The notes beneath the pieces are model-generated. The model searched no databases. It was not told the origin of the DNA and saw only the letters and a list, made by a program, of their open reading frames with translations. From NCBI GenBank assembly GCA_947304365.1, contig CAMZAY010000001.1, positions 1 to 30,037 on the forward strand: 30,037 nucleotides of DNA, in the 5' to 3' direction. The position numbers and the translations under genes are program-made. Position 1 is the first letter of the stretch. Every line of letters begins with the position of its first letter. This document shows positions 16,215 to 23,652 of the stretch, in pieces. The stretch comes from an uncultured Clostridia bacterium. GTDB taxonomy: Bacteria; Bacillota; Clostridia; Christensenellales; CAG-138.

Positions 16215-16274
16215 GCTGAAATTTTCGCCTTCCCGCGGAAAAGCAAAATGTCCGGATCTTTAAAAGCGCAGCTT

Positions 16275-16586
16275 TTAAAGTAAAATGTCCGCCCCGATCG
16301 CTTTCTCGACGTTTTCCCTGACGCTGCGCATTGCGGCGCCGGTCGCGCCCCTGCTGTCGGGGATGGGGATTATCGCGGGGAACGCGCTTGACCTGTATTT
16401 TGAAACGGTCTGCGCGGCGGCCTCGAACACGGGCTCGGTTATGAATATCACCTTTGTGTTCCCGGCGGCGAGCTTATCGATCAGCTTGCCCGCGGCGTGC
16501 CCGTCGGTCTCGAAATACACGTCGAGCCCGGCGGCCCTGAAGAGCAGCACGGAATCCTTATCGCCTATCATTGCAATATCAGCCAT
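16275..16586 (-). CDS. ntpG: V-type ATP synthase/ATPase subunit F (ntpG in E. hirae naming)
   Basis: Small central-stalk subunit of 103 residues with a CheY-like fold. It binds subunit D and joins the shaft to the rotor ring. Family marks are the IAMIGDKDSVLLFRAAGL start and KVIFITEPVFE near 45-55. The C-terminal helix RENVEKAIGADILL is normal in length. Its ATG overlaps the subunit C stop by 8 bases. The stop codon lies inside a 10-bp hairpin that opens the 299-bp spacer before subunit A. Confidence 0.93.
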   Translation of the reverse strand: MADIAMIGDKDSVLLFRAAGLDVYFETDGHAAGKLIDKLAAGNTKVIFITEPVFEAAAQTVSKYRSSAFPAIIPIPDSRGATGAAMRSVRENVEKAIGADILL

Positions 16587-17568
16587 AAAGCGCCATGCTC
16601 CTTTCCTCTGTCACGGACGCGGGTATGCCGCTCCTTTTGGCGGTGGTTATGAGCCTTACGACCTCCGCCTCCCTTTCCCTTGCGAGGAGGTACCCCACGA
16701 TGGGCGCGGGGCTGTCGATATCCGATCTGTTCTCGGAGGCGAGCCCGATAAGGTACTCGTCCCTTGCCTTTTCGATGGGAGCGATGGCGCCCGACTTCAG
16801 ATACTCGCCGAACGCGGCGCGGATGCGCTCCTTGACTTCGCTCGTTTCAAGCGGATCCTTCAACAGGCCGGCGGCCTTCTCCTTTGAGTCGGCAAGCGCC
16901 TCGCGGAAGCGCTTGAGCTCCGCCGCGGAGTATTCGCCCGCGGGGAGGAGCCTTTCATCGGGGATCCCCCTTAGTATCGCGATAAGGTCCGTAAAATCGG
17001 CAAGCGCCGAAAAATACTTGTGCACAAAGGGATTTTTGAACCCCATTGCGTAGTTTAAATACGCGCCGTCAAGCTTTGCCGACACCGCCTGCGGGTCCTT
17101 TACATGATATGTCTCCACGTCGAGTTCCTCGAGCGCGGCTGCGATCGGTTTGGGCAGTATGGAATAATCGCCCTTTTTTACGGCGGCTTTGAGCTTTTCC
17201 CCGTCATAGATACCGCCGAAGCCGAGCTCCGCCTTATCGAGGTCCGCCCCCAAAAGGCGCAGCTTGTAAAGGAGCTTTACGTTGGTGATATCGTGCCGCA
17301 TGCGGAACACCCCGAGCACGGGAGCGAAGCGCTTCGGCATGAGCTCCTCCGTAACGGCGTATGCCTCGCCGAGCTCCGCGCGGATCATCGCCTCCGCCCT
17401 GTCGGGGTCGTCGGGATCGGCCTTCGCGCCGTAGCCGGACTCCGAGAGTATCTTCAGGCACTCCTCGTTATCCTTCGCGGCGGCAAGTCGGGAGACCGCC
17501 TCCTTCGTAAGGAGGCGCTTCTCAATGACGCGCAGTCTCGCTATGCTGTTTATAAGGCTTTCGGCCAT
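16579..17568 (-). CDS. ntpC: V-type ATP synthase/ATPase subunit C
   Basis: Funnel-shaped connector between the central shaft and the membrane K ring (same family as archaeal subunit C and eukaryotic subunit d), 329 residues, normal length, almost wholly helical. Family stretches include INSIARLRVIEKRLLTKE at the start, RMRHDITNVKLLYKLRL near 111-127, and YLLAREREAEVVRLI near the C-terminus, the best-conserved part. It begins 14 nt after subunit E and overlaps subunit F by 8 bases. Confidence 0.92.
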   Translation of the reverse strand: MAESLINSIARLRVIEKRLLTKEAVSRLAAAKDNEECLKILSESGYGAKADPDDPDRAEAMIRAELGEAYAVTEELMPKRFAPVLGVFRMRHDITNVKLLYKLRLLGADLDKAELGFGGIYDGEKLKAAVKKGDYSILPKPIAAALEELDVETYHVKDPQAVSAKLDGAYLNYAMGFKNPFVHKYFSALADFTDLIAILRGIPDERLLPAGEYSAAELKRFREALADSKEKAAGLLKDPLETSEVKERIRAAFGEYLKSGAIAPIEKARDEYLIGLASENRSDIDSPAPIVGYLLAREREAEVVRLITTAKRSGIPASVTEERSMALYG

Positions 17569-17582
17569 AGTTCACACCTTGA

Positions 17583-18161
17583 TCAGTTAAACAGAAGCTC
17601 CGCGACCTTGGCGGAGGTAAGCTGTCGGACTTCCTCCATAAGCGCGTCGAAGGAGCAGTTTTTGACGTAGTTGGCGCCCTTCAATACAAACCCGTCGGTT
17701 ATCGAGGGGTCTGCTTCGCCCGCTTTGACGCCGGGAACGGCGCCGCTTTCGATAAGCGCGCACACCGCGTCAAAGTCCTTTTCGGCGGGACAGACGGTCT
17801 CGCCGCCCTCGCACTCGCGCTCGAGGAGCCTCTTCAAAAGGGCGGCCCTCTCTGCGCCTTCGAGAGAAACGATGCGCTTATGCGCCTTTGAATACGCCTC
17901 GTCTATAAGGGCGCGCTTGCGGACGAGCAGGCGCTTCCTGCCCGTAAGCTCCGCGTTGGTCTTCGCGGTGGCGATGGCAAGCTCCCTCTGACGGGCGGCC
18001 TTTTCGGTGAATTCGGCGCGCAGCGCTTCCTTATCCGCTTCGAGCTTCCGTTTTAAGGCGGAGATATCCTCCGTGGACTTCCACTCGATGGCGGCGGCGT
18101 CTGCACGCGCCTCCTCCAAAATGCCGGCTATGAGCTTTTCGGCTCCGTTATTGGTATCCAT
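17583..18161 (-). CDS. ntpE: V-type ATP synthase/ATPase subunit E (peripheral stalk)
   Basis: Peripheral-stalk subunit of 192 residues. The first 100 residues are a charged Ala/Glu/Lys coiled coil that pairs with the small H-type subunit encoded at the head of the operon. The globular C-terminus, with SITDGFVLKG and a final SFDALMEEVRQ helix, binds the head. The D-G-F-V-L motif is typical of the family. It lies 9 nt behind subunit K. Identity is supported by gene order as well as sequence. Confidence 0.9.
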   Translation of the reverse strand: MDTNNGAEKLIAGILEEARADAAAIEWKSTEDISALKRKLEADKEALRAEFTEKAARQRELAIATAKTNAELTGRKRLLVRKRALIDEAYSKAHKRIVSLEGAERAALLKRLLERECEGGETVCPAEKDFDAVCALIESGAVPGVKAGEADPSITDGFVLKGANYVKNCSFDALMEEVRQLTSAKVAELLFN

Positions 18162-18170
18162 AATCGACTA

Positions 18171-18767
18171 TCAGGCGTTTACGGGAACGCGGACGACCAT
18201 GAGGATGGATATGATCAGAGCGAGTATCGCGTAGAGCTCTACCATGATGGCGAAGGTGATGCCCATGCCGCCGTTGCCCTGCTTTGCAACGATGCCGATG
18301 CCGGCGCAGCATACGCGGGACTGGAAGTAGGCGGAAACGAGACCGACTACGCCGATGGGAAGGCTTGCATAGAAGAAGCTGCGGCCGAGCTCGGTCGAGA
18401 GCTGCATGACCGTGCCGTTCAGTATGCCGCTGAATACCAGTATGAACATGGCGATAACGAATCCGTAAAGGCCCTGGGTAGCGGGGAGCAGCTCGAATAC
18501 GAGGCAGCTGCCGCCCTTATCGGGATCCTCCGCAGAGACGCCCGCGGCCGCGCGGCCCGCCATGCCAACGCCGAGAGCGGAACCGATGCCGGGGAGTATC
18601 ATGGCGACGCAGACGGCGATCGCCGCCCAAACGTAGCCCGCCGGGCCCTTGGGGGCTTCCGCCGCGCCGATTGTGGGCACGCCCTCTTCCGCAAATACGG
18701 CGCCGCACACGGTGAGCGCGAGCAGAGCAATGATTACGACGGCTGCAAACTTCTTGATCTTTTTCAT
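18171..18767 (-). CDS. ntpK: V-type ATP synthase/ATPase subunit K (rotor-ring proteolipid, duplicated hairpin)
   Basis: Ring subunit that carries the transported ion, 198 residues. After an N-terminal signal-peptide-like segment (1-26, ending AVFA) come four helices at about 43-65, 89-117, 134-158 and 167-194, that is two fused hairpins as in E. hirae NtpK (16-kDa type). The E. hirae Na+ ligands all have counterparts: Leu94, Thr97 and Gln98 (in LPATQG), Gln149 (in AYFQSR) and Glu177 (in MVELYA). In the first hairpin the carboxylate position of archaeal LPETQ is Ala96, so there is one ion site per four helices. The longer N-terminus is the odd point. Confidence 0.94.
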   Translation of the reverse strand: MKKIKKFAAVVIIALLALTVCGAVFAEEGVPTIGAAEAPKGPAGYVWAAIAVCVAMILPGIGSALGVGMAGRAAAGVSAEDPDKGGSCLVFELLPATQGLYGFVIAMFILVFSGILNGTVMQLSTELGRSFFYASLPIGVVGLVSAYFQSRVCCAGIGIVAKQGNGGMGITFAIMVELYAILALIISILMVVRVPVNA

Positions 18768-18793
18768 AGTGGACTCCTTTTTGGTGTGAAAGA

Positions 18794-20737
18794 TTATTTG
18801 ACGTTATTGTATTTCGTATCTATACCGAGGGGGCTGAAAAGCTTGCCGCCCGGAGTATAAAACCGGTTATAGTACTCGATAAACTGGAGCCTCGCGCAGT
18901 GTATGAACGCGCCGAGGGCGTTTATCGCCACGCAGAACACGTGGAGTATCACAAGCAGCACGGCTGCGACGATGAAGCTGACGACTCCGCCGACGACGGG
19001 GATGCCCTTGAGCATATCCTTTGCGATGCCTGCGACGAGGTTGAACGCGCTGCCCATAGCGCCTGTTGCAAGGCCGAGGGCGAAAACACGCGAATAGCTG
19101 AGCACGTCGGAGAGGAAGCCGGTGATATCGTAGAGCTTTCCGAAGCCGCCTATCACGCGGCCAACGCCCTTTTTCGCCCTGCCGCCGAAGCCGATGAGCA
19201 TAGCAACGCCGAGCACTATCATGCCGAAGGCGATATAGCGAAGGCTGCCCTTAAGCAGGAACGCGAGGCCCGCCCCGGCGAATATGATCAGCCACGAGCC
19301 GATATCGAACAGCGCCGTCTGCCAATCGCCCTTTTTAAGGTGCAGTACGATCGACACGATCATTCCGACGATGATCTGACCGAAGCCGAGCGCGCAGTAC
19401 GCGATTATCGCGGTCATCTGATCCTTCATCGGGTCGATCAGCGGGAAGGGGAAGCTCTCGCCGAAGAGGTCATACCAGTTCATGCCGAAGCATGTTCCGG
19501 CGAGGAGGCCGAACACCATTGTGGAAAGCCCGCCCCAGAAGAGTATCTTCGCGACCTGCTCCGTGCCCTTCTTGGGCTTTTTGAGCTTTAAGAAAAGCGC
19601 CGCGCCGATGCTCATGACAAGGCCGTAGCCCGTATCGCCCATCATGAGGCCGAAGAACAGCAGGTAGAACGGCGTCATCACGACGGTGGGATCGTAGCCG
19701 CGCGGGTCGGGCGGCGAATACATATTCGTAATAAACTCGAACGGGGCGAAGAACTTGCTGTTTTTGCAGTACGTGGGCGGCTGCTCGTCGTCATAAGGAT
19801 CGCGGATCTCAAGATAATGGACGCCCGCGTTCTCGTTCACTATTGTCTCCAGCTTTTCCGCCTCGTCCGAACGGACCCAGCCGTTCAAAAGGAACGTCTC
19901 CCTGGTGGCGAAAAGCTCGCATCTGGCCTCGGCCCGCTTCTGTTCTATAAGAGCGCCGTCAAGGCCCTTCTTCAATTCCTCCGCACTTTCGCCGAGGGCC
20001 GCTATCGCCTTTGAAAGCTCATCGTTCTTAAGCTCGAGCGAGGCGGTCCCGCTTTCGAGCATGGCGATATTATCCTCGGCAAGTCCGGAGTATTCGGCAA
20101 GGGACGCCTCCGCAAAACCGGCGGAGTGGAGGCAGGCAAGCGTCTCCTCCCGCGAGGCGTTCGGTATGGCGGCGAGTATCGGCGTCTTTTGCCCGCGGGC
20201 GGGGTATGCCTCGTAAACGACGCCCGCCTCGTCCAGCGCGGAAAGCTTTTCCGGCTTTATGAGGCCGAGTACGAAGCCCGTCGTTTTGGTGGGACGGATC
20301 TCGTCAAGGGGGATCGATACGCCGCCGAACGGACGGAGCGCCTTGAGCTGAGCGGAGGCCTTCTCCTTATCGTTCTTGATCTGATTAAGCTCCTTCTGAA
20401 GCCCTTCAAGCTCCTCCGCGATCTTGAGAGCCCCGGGCACGGCGCCGATAAGCTCCTCCTCCGAGCTTTCGGGGGGAGCCTCCAGCAGGCCGGCCTTGGG
20501 AAGATACGGAGCAAGGCGACTCAAGGCCGCCTTGATACGCTGTACGGTATTGTTTTTTTCGGCAAGCTCGCCCTCGCAGCCGGACCTGAAAAGACCCGCA
20601 GCCTCCAATGCGGAGGCGGGACCTTCCTGTTCGGTGCGTTCTATCTGAACTACCCCGTTATTCTGAAGCGCTTTCATCAGGCGCCGTTCGTCCGCTTTGA
20701 GGGCGAACAGCGATATGTGCTTCATAGGTACGATCAT
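18794..20737 (-). CDS. ntpI: V-type ATP synthase/ATPase subunit I (membrane stator, a-subunit type)
   Basis: Membrane stator subunit of 647 residues. The N-terminal half (1-340) is cytoplasmic, with long coiled coils that anchor the peripheral stalks. The C-terminal half has about eight helices. The essential ion-channel arginine is Arg550 in DVLSYSRVFALGL. MMGDTGYGL near 365-373 and the final HCARLQFIEYYNRFY are also family marks. The ATG at 20737 has GGGAG 8 nt upstream; a second in-frame ATG lies four codons on. It follows subunit H by 15 nt and precedes K by 26 nt. Confidence 0.95.
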   Translation of the reverse strand: MIVPMKHISLFALKADERRLMKALQNNGVVQIERTEQEGPASALEAAGLFRSGCEGELAEKNNTVQRIKAALSRLAPYLPKAGLLEAPPESSEEELIGAVPGALKIAEELEGLQKELNQIKNDKEKASAQLKALRPFGGVSIPLDEIRPTKTTGFVLGLIKPEKLSALDEAGVVYEAYPARGQKTPILAAIPNASREETLACLHSAGFAEASLAEYSGLAEDNIAMLESGTASLELKNDELSKAIAALGESAEELKKGLDGALIEQKRAEARCELFATRETFLLNGWVRSDEAEKLETIVNENAGVHYLEIRDPYDDEQPPTYCKNSKFFAPFEFITNMYSPPDPRGYDPTVVMTPFYLLFFGLMMGDTGYGLVMSIGAALFLKLKKPKKGTEQVAKILFWGGLSTMVFGLLAGTCFGMNWYDLFGESFPFPLIDPMKDQMTAIIAYCALGFGQIIVGMIVSIVLHLKKGDWQTALFDIGSWLIIFAGAGLAFLLKGSLRYIAFGMIVLGVAMLIGFGGRAKKGVGRVIGGFGKLYDITGFLSDVLSYSRVFALGLATGAMGSAFNLVAGIAKDMLKGIPVVGGVVSFIVAAVLLVILHVFCVAINALGAFIHCARLQFIEYYNRFYTPGGKLFSPLGIDTKYNNVK

Positions 20738-20752
20738 CGCGTTTTCTCCCGA

Positions 20753-21067
20753 TCAGAATTCCTTTAAAATATAGTCGACTATGGCAGCTTCCGCGCCGGA
20801 GAGCCTGCCCGACGCGCCGGTGATGAGGACTTCCGCCTCCTCCGCGCTCCTGACGAGCATCCTTTCGGCTTCGCCCGCGGCTTCCTTCTCGGCCATGGCG
20901 GCGGCAAGCGCAAGACCCGCTTTCGCCTCCTCGCGCGCGATCTTAAGAGAAGCGGCGGCTTCATCCTCCGCGGCGGCCTGTGCATTTCTTGCGGCCTCCT
21001 GCGCGTTCCTGCGCAGGGCTTCGGCGTCTGCCTCGGCTGCGGCGATACGCTCAATTATCGTAGGCAT
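20753..21067 (-). CDS. ntpF: Small coiled-coil ATPase subunit H (ntpF in E. hirae naming)
   Basis: First gene of the operon, 104 residues, nearly all Ala/Glu/Lys/Arg in one uninterrupted coiled coil up to about residue 80, then a short globular end. This fits the peripheral-stalk partner of subunit E (AhaH/ntpF type). Identification rests on size, composition and the operon-leading place it shares with E. hirae ntpF, because coiled coils carry little family signal. The ATG at 21067 has GGAAGGAAG upstream. The leader of about 50 nt can form a GC-rich hairpin at 21094-21112. Confidence 0.8.
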   Translation of the reverse strand: MPTIIERIAAAEADAEALRRNAQEAARNAQAAAEDEAAASLKIAREEAKAGLALAAAMAEKEAAGEAERMLVRSAEEAEVLITGASGRLSGAEAAIVDYILKEF

Positions 21068-21126
21068 TTTAAGTCAGCTTCCTTCCGGTGATTCGGGCGG
21101 CGAACGCGCCCGTTTTGCTGTTTAAC

Positions 21127-21155
21127 ATTATACCATCCGAGCCGGACGATTGCAA
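21127..21155 (-). promoter_or_regulatory. Sigma-A-type promoter of the V-type ATPase operon
   Basis: On the minus strand TTGCAA (21150-21155), 17-nt spacer, TATAAT (21127-21132), giving a leader of about 53 nt. This is the only clear promoter found for the nine-gene operon. Confidence 0.78.
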
Positions 21156-21188
21156 GTAAAATGGGCGTAAAAAAAAGTTTGGAGAATA

Positions 21189-21217
21189 TTGCGGATCGGA
21201 GCCGAACAATGTATAAT
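21189..21217 (+). promoter_or_regulatory. Sigma-A-type promoter of the second DMT transporter, close enough for a leaderless mRNA
   Basis: TTGCGG (21189-21194), 17-nt spacer, TATAAT (21212-21217). Only 7 nt separate the -10 box from the ATG at 21225, so transcription should begin at or within a base of the start codon. Confidence 0.65.
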
Positions 21218-21224
21218 TCATCAC

Positions 21225-22130
21225 ATGAAGAAGCATGGCTTGAGATCGACTCTGCTGCCGATATTTACGGCGCTTATATGGGGCACGGCGTTCGTCGCGC
21301 AGGACGTCTGCGCAGAGGACGTGCCGCCCATGGCCTTCAACGCGATACGCTTTTTTATCGCGGTGCTTTTTCTTGCCGCGGTAAAGCTCGTTATCCTGCT
21401 CTTCAAAAAGAAAAAAGCCCCCTCCGGCAAGGGGAGGCCGTCCGTAAAAAAGCTCATCCTCGCCGGGGCGCTCTGCGGCGCGGCGCTGTGCGTCGCCTCA
21501 AATCTTCAGCAGGCGGGCATGCACTGGGGAACGGAGGCGGGAAAATCCGGCTTCATCACCGCGCTTTACGTGGTGCTCGTGCCGATCGGCGGACTGCTTC
21601 TGAAAAAGAAGATACGCCCCATATTCTGGTTCGCCGTGGCGCTCGCCGTCGCGGGGCTGTACCTTCTCTGCCTCCACGGGAGCTTCAAATTCGCCCCGGG
21701 CGACCTTCTGACGCTGCTCTGCGCAGTCGCGTTCACCGTGCAGATACTGCTTATCGACCGCTTTGCCGGGGAGCTTGACCCGATCCTTTTCTGCATCGCC
21801 GAGTTCCTGACCGCGGCGGTCCTCTCCGCGGTAGGCATGCTGTTCTTCGAGAAGCCCGAGGCCGCGCCGATACTCGCGCACGCGCTGCCGATACTGTACG
21901 TCGCGATATTCTCCTGCGGGGTGGCGTACCTTTTGCAGATAATCGCCCAGCGGGACGGCGACCCCGCGGTGGTATCGATACTCTTCAGCCTTGAGGCGGT
22001 GTTCTCCGTGATCGCGAGCGCGATAATACTTCATCAAAGGATGAGCGTCCGGGAATACATAGGCTGCGCGCTCCTCTTTGCCGCCGTGCTCATCGCCCAG
22101 CTGCCCGGAAAAAAGACCGGCGGAGAATAG
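21225..22130 (+). CDS. DMT-superfamily (EamA-like) membrane transporter
   Basis: Ten-helix carrier of 301 residues. The EamA repeat is clear: LIWGTAFVAQD with AIRFFIAVLFL in the first half, and SLEAVFSVIASAIILHQRMSVREYIGCALLF in the second. It belongs to a different DMT subgroup from the protein encoded at 7834-8685, and the two share only the fold. The start MKKHGLRS at 21225 has no ribosome binding site. The frame stays open up to a TTG at 21189, but that codon is part of the -35 box. The gene stands alone between its promoter and a strong terminator, divergent from the ATPase operon. Substrate unknown. Confidence 0.88.
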   Translation: MKKHGLRSTLLPIFTALIWGTAFVAQDVCAEDVPPMAFNAIRFFIAVLFLAAVKLVILLFKKKKAPSGKGRPSVKKLILAGALCGAALCVASNLQQAGMHWGTEAGKSGFITALYVVLVPIGGLLLKKKIRPIFWFAVALAVAGLYLLCLHGSFKFAPGDLLTLLCAVAFTVQILLIDRFAGELDPILFCIAEFLTAAVLSAVGMLFFEKPEAAPILAHALPILYVAIFSCGVAYLLQIIAQRDGDPAVVSILFSLEAVFSVIASAIILHQRMSVREYIGCALLFAAVLIAQLPGKKTGGE

Positions 22131-22142
22131 CCGGCGACAGAT

Positions 22143-22182
22143 AAAAAAGCCGTTTTGAGAAAACTCAAAACGGCTAATTTGA
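22143..22182. terminator. Bidirectional terminator between the DMT gene and the murC operon
   Basis: A perfect 12-bp stem (22148-22159 with 22164-22175) with loop AAAA. On the minus strand it is followed by TTTTTTAT, on the plus strand by AATTTGATTT. Confidence 0.9.
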
Positions 22183-22193
22183 TTTAAAAAATC

Positions 22194-23648
22194 TTACGGC
22201 ATTACTCCTTCGAACCTCGTATCGAAATCCTCCCCGTCGGGAGTGACGGTGAGCGTGTATTCCGTGCCGAGATCCGTCGTGCGCTCATCGGAATAGATCA
22301 AAAGCTGTCCTCGGCGCTCGTCGATATAGGCGGCGCCCTCCCAAAGCTTTTCGTGCCCCGTGCCTTCCGAGCGGTAGAGCACGTTCGCGTTTTCGGTTAT
22401 ATAGAGGCAGTATTTGCCTATAACGGCGAATTCACGAACGCCGGAGTCCGCCCTTTGGGCGCGCTTTCCGAGCTTTGCCGAATACAGATCGCCCAGCGCG
22501 TCGAGGTACCAAATGCGGGAGCCGTCCTTTGAAAAGTCGAACTGCTCCACATTGGCCGCGACGCGGGCGGCGGAGCCCTTCACGCCGCTTAAATAAAGCG
22601 TGCCGTCCGCGCTCCAGAGCACGTGCTGCCCGTCGGAGGAGAGCTTGTACGAATCGGCGTTGCCGACGATCTCCGACGCGCCGCCGTCCTTGTCTATGCG
22701 GACGATATCGTACAGATACCCGCTGTCCGTCTTCGTCCTCAAAAGCCAGAGCCCATTGGTGAACGAATCGACGTCGTTTATATAGGCGAAGAGCGTGATC
22801 ACGCTCCTGCTGTAAACGTCGGTCTTGAGCGGGAAACCGAAGCCCTTGCCGAGCTCCGTATCAAAGCCGTCGCTGAGGCGGAAAAGCCTGTTGACCTTTT
22901 CGGACCCGCCGGTCCCGCCGGACTCGAAGGACTTGTCGCCGGTGATGTACACCACTTCGCCGAGGTCGCGGGTGAAATTATAGTTCGAGCCGGAATCGCA
23001 TTCGGTGGAAATGACCCTGTCCTCCCCGCCTTTCCTGACGGTGAACGCGCCCGAATCCGTATCGAAATAATAAATGATATCCGCGTCGTCTGAAACGGCG
23101 ATCACGATCGCGGTCTTATCCTCCAGAACGGGGGTCAGGCTGCCGTCCTTATAGAGCTTTGAACTGTATCCGAAGCCGTCTCCGGGATAAGAGGCGGTGA
23201 ATACCGCGCATTTGCTCGAAGGGGAAACGGCGACCTGCACAAGGGAATCGAGCCCCTCTTCGACCGTTTTGACGCTGCCGTCCGCTGCAAAGCAGACCTT
23301 AAGCGCACCGTCCTGAAAGAAGAACACGGTGCTGCCGTCAAAGGATATCTCTGCCTCCGTGACGCCGCTGCCGAAGGGCACCGTGCCGGCTTCGGAAACG
23401 TTATAAACGCTCGACCTGACCCATGCGAGGCAGGCTTTGCCGTCTGCGGAGGTCTCGATCTGGGCCTTGCCCTCCGCCAGGCCTTCGAGCACTCTGCCGT
23501 TCAGCACGAAGTGCGAGACGCCGTTTTCGGCGGAATACACCCTTGCGATATTGGCGTTGAGCCGGGGCCCGTTTTCGACCCCCGCGCTGCATGCGGCGAG
23601 GGAGCAGAGCATTATAACAAGGAGCAATGCTGTGATCGTTTTTTTCAT
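22194..23648 (-). CDS. Beta-propeller-like lipoprotein, unknown function
   Basis: Exported protein of 484 residues. The signal peptide ends in SLAAC, a good lipobox, with Cys20 as the lipidation site. The mature part has repeating blocks of four beta strands with S-x-D-G turns (ETSADGKAC, EISFDGSTVFFF, VAVSPSSKCAVF, KLSSDGQHVLWS, DFSKDGSRIWYL), the pattern of TolB/WD40-like (PD40) propellers of six or seven blades. It is a paralogue of the protein encoded just upstream (23653-25137), 4 nt away: for instance VYSAENGVSHF here matches FYSDEEGMTRF there. Third gene of the murC transcript. It could bind a wall or membrane partner; no catalytic residues are seen. Confidence 0.8.
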   Translation of the reverse strand: MKKTITALLLVIMLCSLAACSAGVENGPRLNANIARVYSAENGVSHFVLNGRVLEGLAEGKAQIETSADGKACLAWVRSSVYNVSEAGTVPFGSGVTEAEISFDGSTVFFFQDGALKVCFAADGSVKTVEEGLDSLVQVAVSPSSKCAVFTASYPGDGFGYSSKLYKDGSLTPVLEDKTAIVIAVSDDADIIYYFDTDSGAFTVRKGGEDRVISTECDSGSNYNFTRDLGEVVYITGDKSFESGGTGGSEKVNRLFRLSDGFDTELGKGFGFPLKTDVYSRSVITLFAYINDVDSFTNGLWLLRTKTDSGYLYDIVRIDKDGGASEIVGNADSYKLSSDGQHVLWSADGTLYLSGVKGSAARVAANVEQFDFSKDGSRIWYLDALGDLYSAKLGKRAQRADSGVREFAVIGKYCLYITENANVLYRSEGTGHEKLWEGAAYIDERRGQLLIYSDERTTDLGTEYTLTVTPDGEDFDTRFEGVMP

Positions 23649-23652
23649 AGGA

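Larger units (their letters stand above)
15976..16274 (-). other. Repeat- and hairpin-rich spacer inside the ATPase operon
   Basis: No gene is seen here. Listed by position, it holds: a hairpin at 16034-16064 (GTGTGAG with CTCACAC); a 9-bp perfect hairpin with 3-nt loop at 16094-16114; two direct repeats of about 42 bp (16124-16165 and 16174-16214); and a 10-bp perfect hairpin with 3-nt loop at 16258-16280 that covers the subunit F stop codon. Both small hairpins are followed, on the minus strand, by AAGATYCGGAC and then a CTTTYCG. So two kinds of module are each present twice. In the mRNA this would form a strongly folded leader before subunit A. Confidence 0.8.

Noticed and set aside
18171..18767. 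Glu92 of the K subunit as a second ion-binding carboxylate, giving two ion sites per chain
   Set aside because: Aligning the LPATQG block to archaeal LPETQ and E. hirae LPGTQ puts the ion-site position at Ala96; Glu92 lies one helix turn earlier, where E. hirae has Gln.
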